Assembly (NCBI GenBank): GCA_021413665.1
Contig: JAIOPW010000272.1
Location: forward strand, 1 to 6,119
Direction: 5' to 3'
DNA length: 6,119 nt
Source: Rhodocyclales bacterium
GTDB lineage: Bacteria; Pseudomonadota; Gammaproteobacteria; Burkholderiales; Rhodocyclaceae
A model generated the notes under the pieces. That model did not search any database and was not told the DNA's origin. It worked only from the letters and a program-made list of their open reading frames with translations. A program made the translations under genes and the position numbers. This document shows, piece after piece, positions 5,740 to 6,119 of this stretch. Numbering within the stretch: position 1 is the first letter of the stretch; each line of letters starts with the position of its first letter.

Positions 5740-6119
5740 ACGCCCCGGCCATACGACTCCAGGGGCTGCGCAAGAACTTTGGCGCCAGCGAAATCATCCG
5801 CGGCGTCGACCTCGACATCCATCGCGGTGAGCGCCACGCCATCATCGGCCCCAACGGCGCCGGCAAGTCCACGCTGTTCCACCTGATCAGCGCGCGCCTG
5901 CCGGCCTCCGAAGGCCGCATCGAACTCAAGGGCGAAAGCATCATCGGCCTCAAGCCCTTCGAGATCAACCGCAAGGGCCTGTCGCGCAGCTTCCAGATCA
6001 CCAACATCTTCCACAACCTCTCGGTGTTCGAAAACCTGCGCTGCGCCGTGCTGTGGTCGCTGGGCTACCGCTACTCCTTCTGGCACCGCCTCGCCGGCCT
6101 CAAGGACGCGCGCCTGCGC
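5736..6119 (+). CDS. livG: Branched-chain amino acid-type ABC transporter ATP-binding protein LivG, 5' part
   Basis: The first 128 residues of a cytoplasmic ABC ATPase are visible; the family is usually about 250-260 residues, so roughly half is missing beyond the right edge. The start reads MNAPAIRLQGLRKNFGASEI, with the A-loop aromatic as Phe15. Walker A is GPNGAGKST at 38-46. The Q-loop is in GLSRSFQITNIFHNLSVFENL (Gln87); the R-S-F-Q-I and L-S-V-F-E-N-L wording is typical of LivG rather than LivF. The ABC signature, Walker B and switch histidine lie outside the window. Residues about 107-128 (SLGYRYSFWHRLAGLKDARLR) are the variable insertion common in LivG. It follows livM with a 4-bp overlap and should work with an unseen LivF partner to power transport. 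Confidence 0.95.
   Translation, partial: MNAPAIRLQGLRKNFGASEIIRGVDLDIHRGERHAIIGPNGAGKSTLFHLISARLPASEGRIELKGESIIGLKPFEINRKGLSRSFQITNIFHNLSVFENLRCAVLWSLGYRYSFWHRLAGLKDARLR

Overview
The window reads as a high-GC proteobacterial chromosome, most likely a betaproteobacterium. A Rhodocyclales-type host fits best, but that is an inference from protein style and gene context and has not been tested. All supported genes are on the + strand, and nothing suggests a phage, plasmid, IS element, CRISPR array or RNA gene.

Region 1 (1-1872) holds three tightly packed genes. They are the 3' part of an HDOD-domain regulatory protein, cut by the window edge, then a small YbcJ/RlbA-type S4 RNA-binding protein 10 bp downstream, then a YlqF/RbgA-type circularly permuted GTPase whose ATG overlaps the S4 stop codon. 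The S4-GTPase pair suggests a small ribosome-assembly module. It ends at a compact GC-rich hairpin (1881-1899) that probably acts as a terminator.

Region 2 (1873-2150) is non-coding. It carries a near-consensus sigma70-type promoter (TTTACA, 17-bp spacer, TATGAT) and a leader of about 90 nt. The leader contains an operator-like 8+3+8 palindrome, a second stem-loop and a strong Shine-Dalgarno sequence. This is the control region of the transporter operon.

Region 3 (2151-6119) is a branched-chain amino acid/HAAT-family ABC importer operon in the order substrate-binding protein, LivH permease, LivM permease, LivG ATPase (cut by the right edge). The binding protein would capture substrate in the periplasm, LivH and LivM would form the membrane channel, and LivG with an expected downstream LivF would drive transport. 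livH-livM and livM-livG overlap by 4 bp, so they are probably translationally coupled. The binding-protein gene is separated from livH by 161 bp carrying two strong hairpins and repeat-like sequence, a layout that often gives higher expression of the binding protein than of the membrane components. The substrate cannot be read from the sequence: this family transports branched-chain amino acids, amides, urea, and in some betaproteobacteria probably aromatic or other organic acids.

I see no clearly new biological system. The points most worth a second look are the leader palindrome, the repeat-bearing gap between the binding-protein gene and livH, and the extra two-helix C-terminal extension on LivM.
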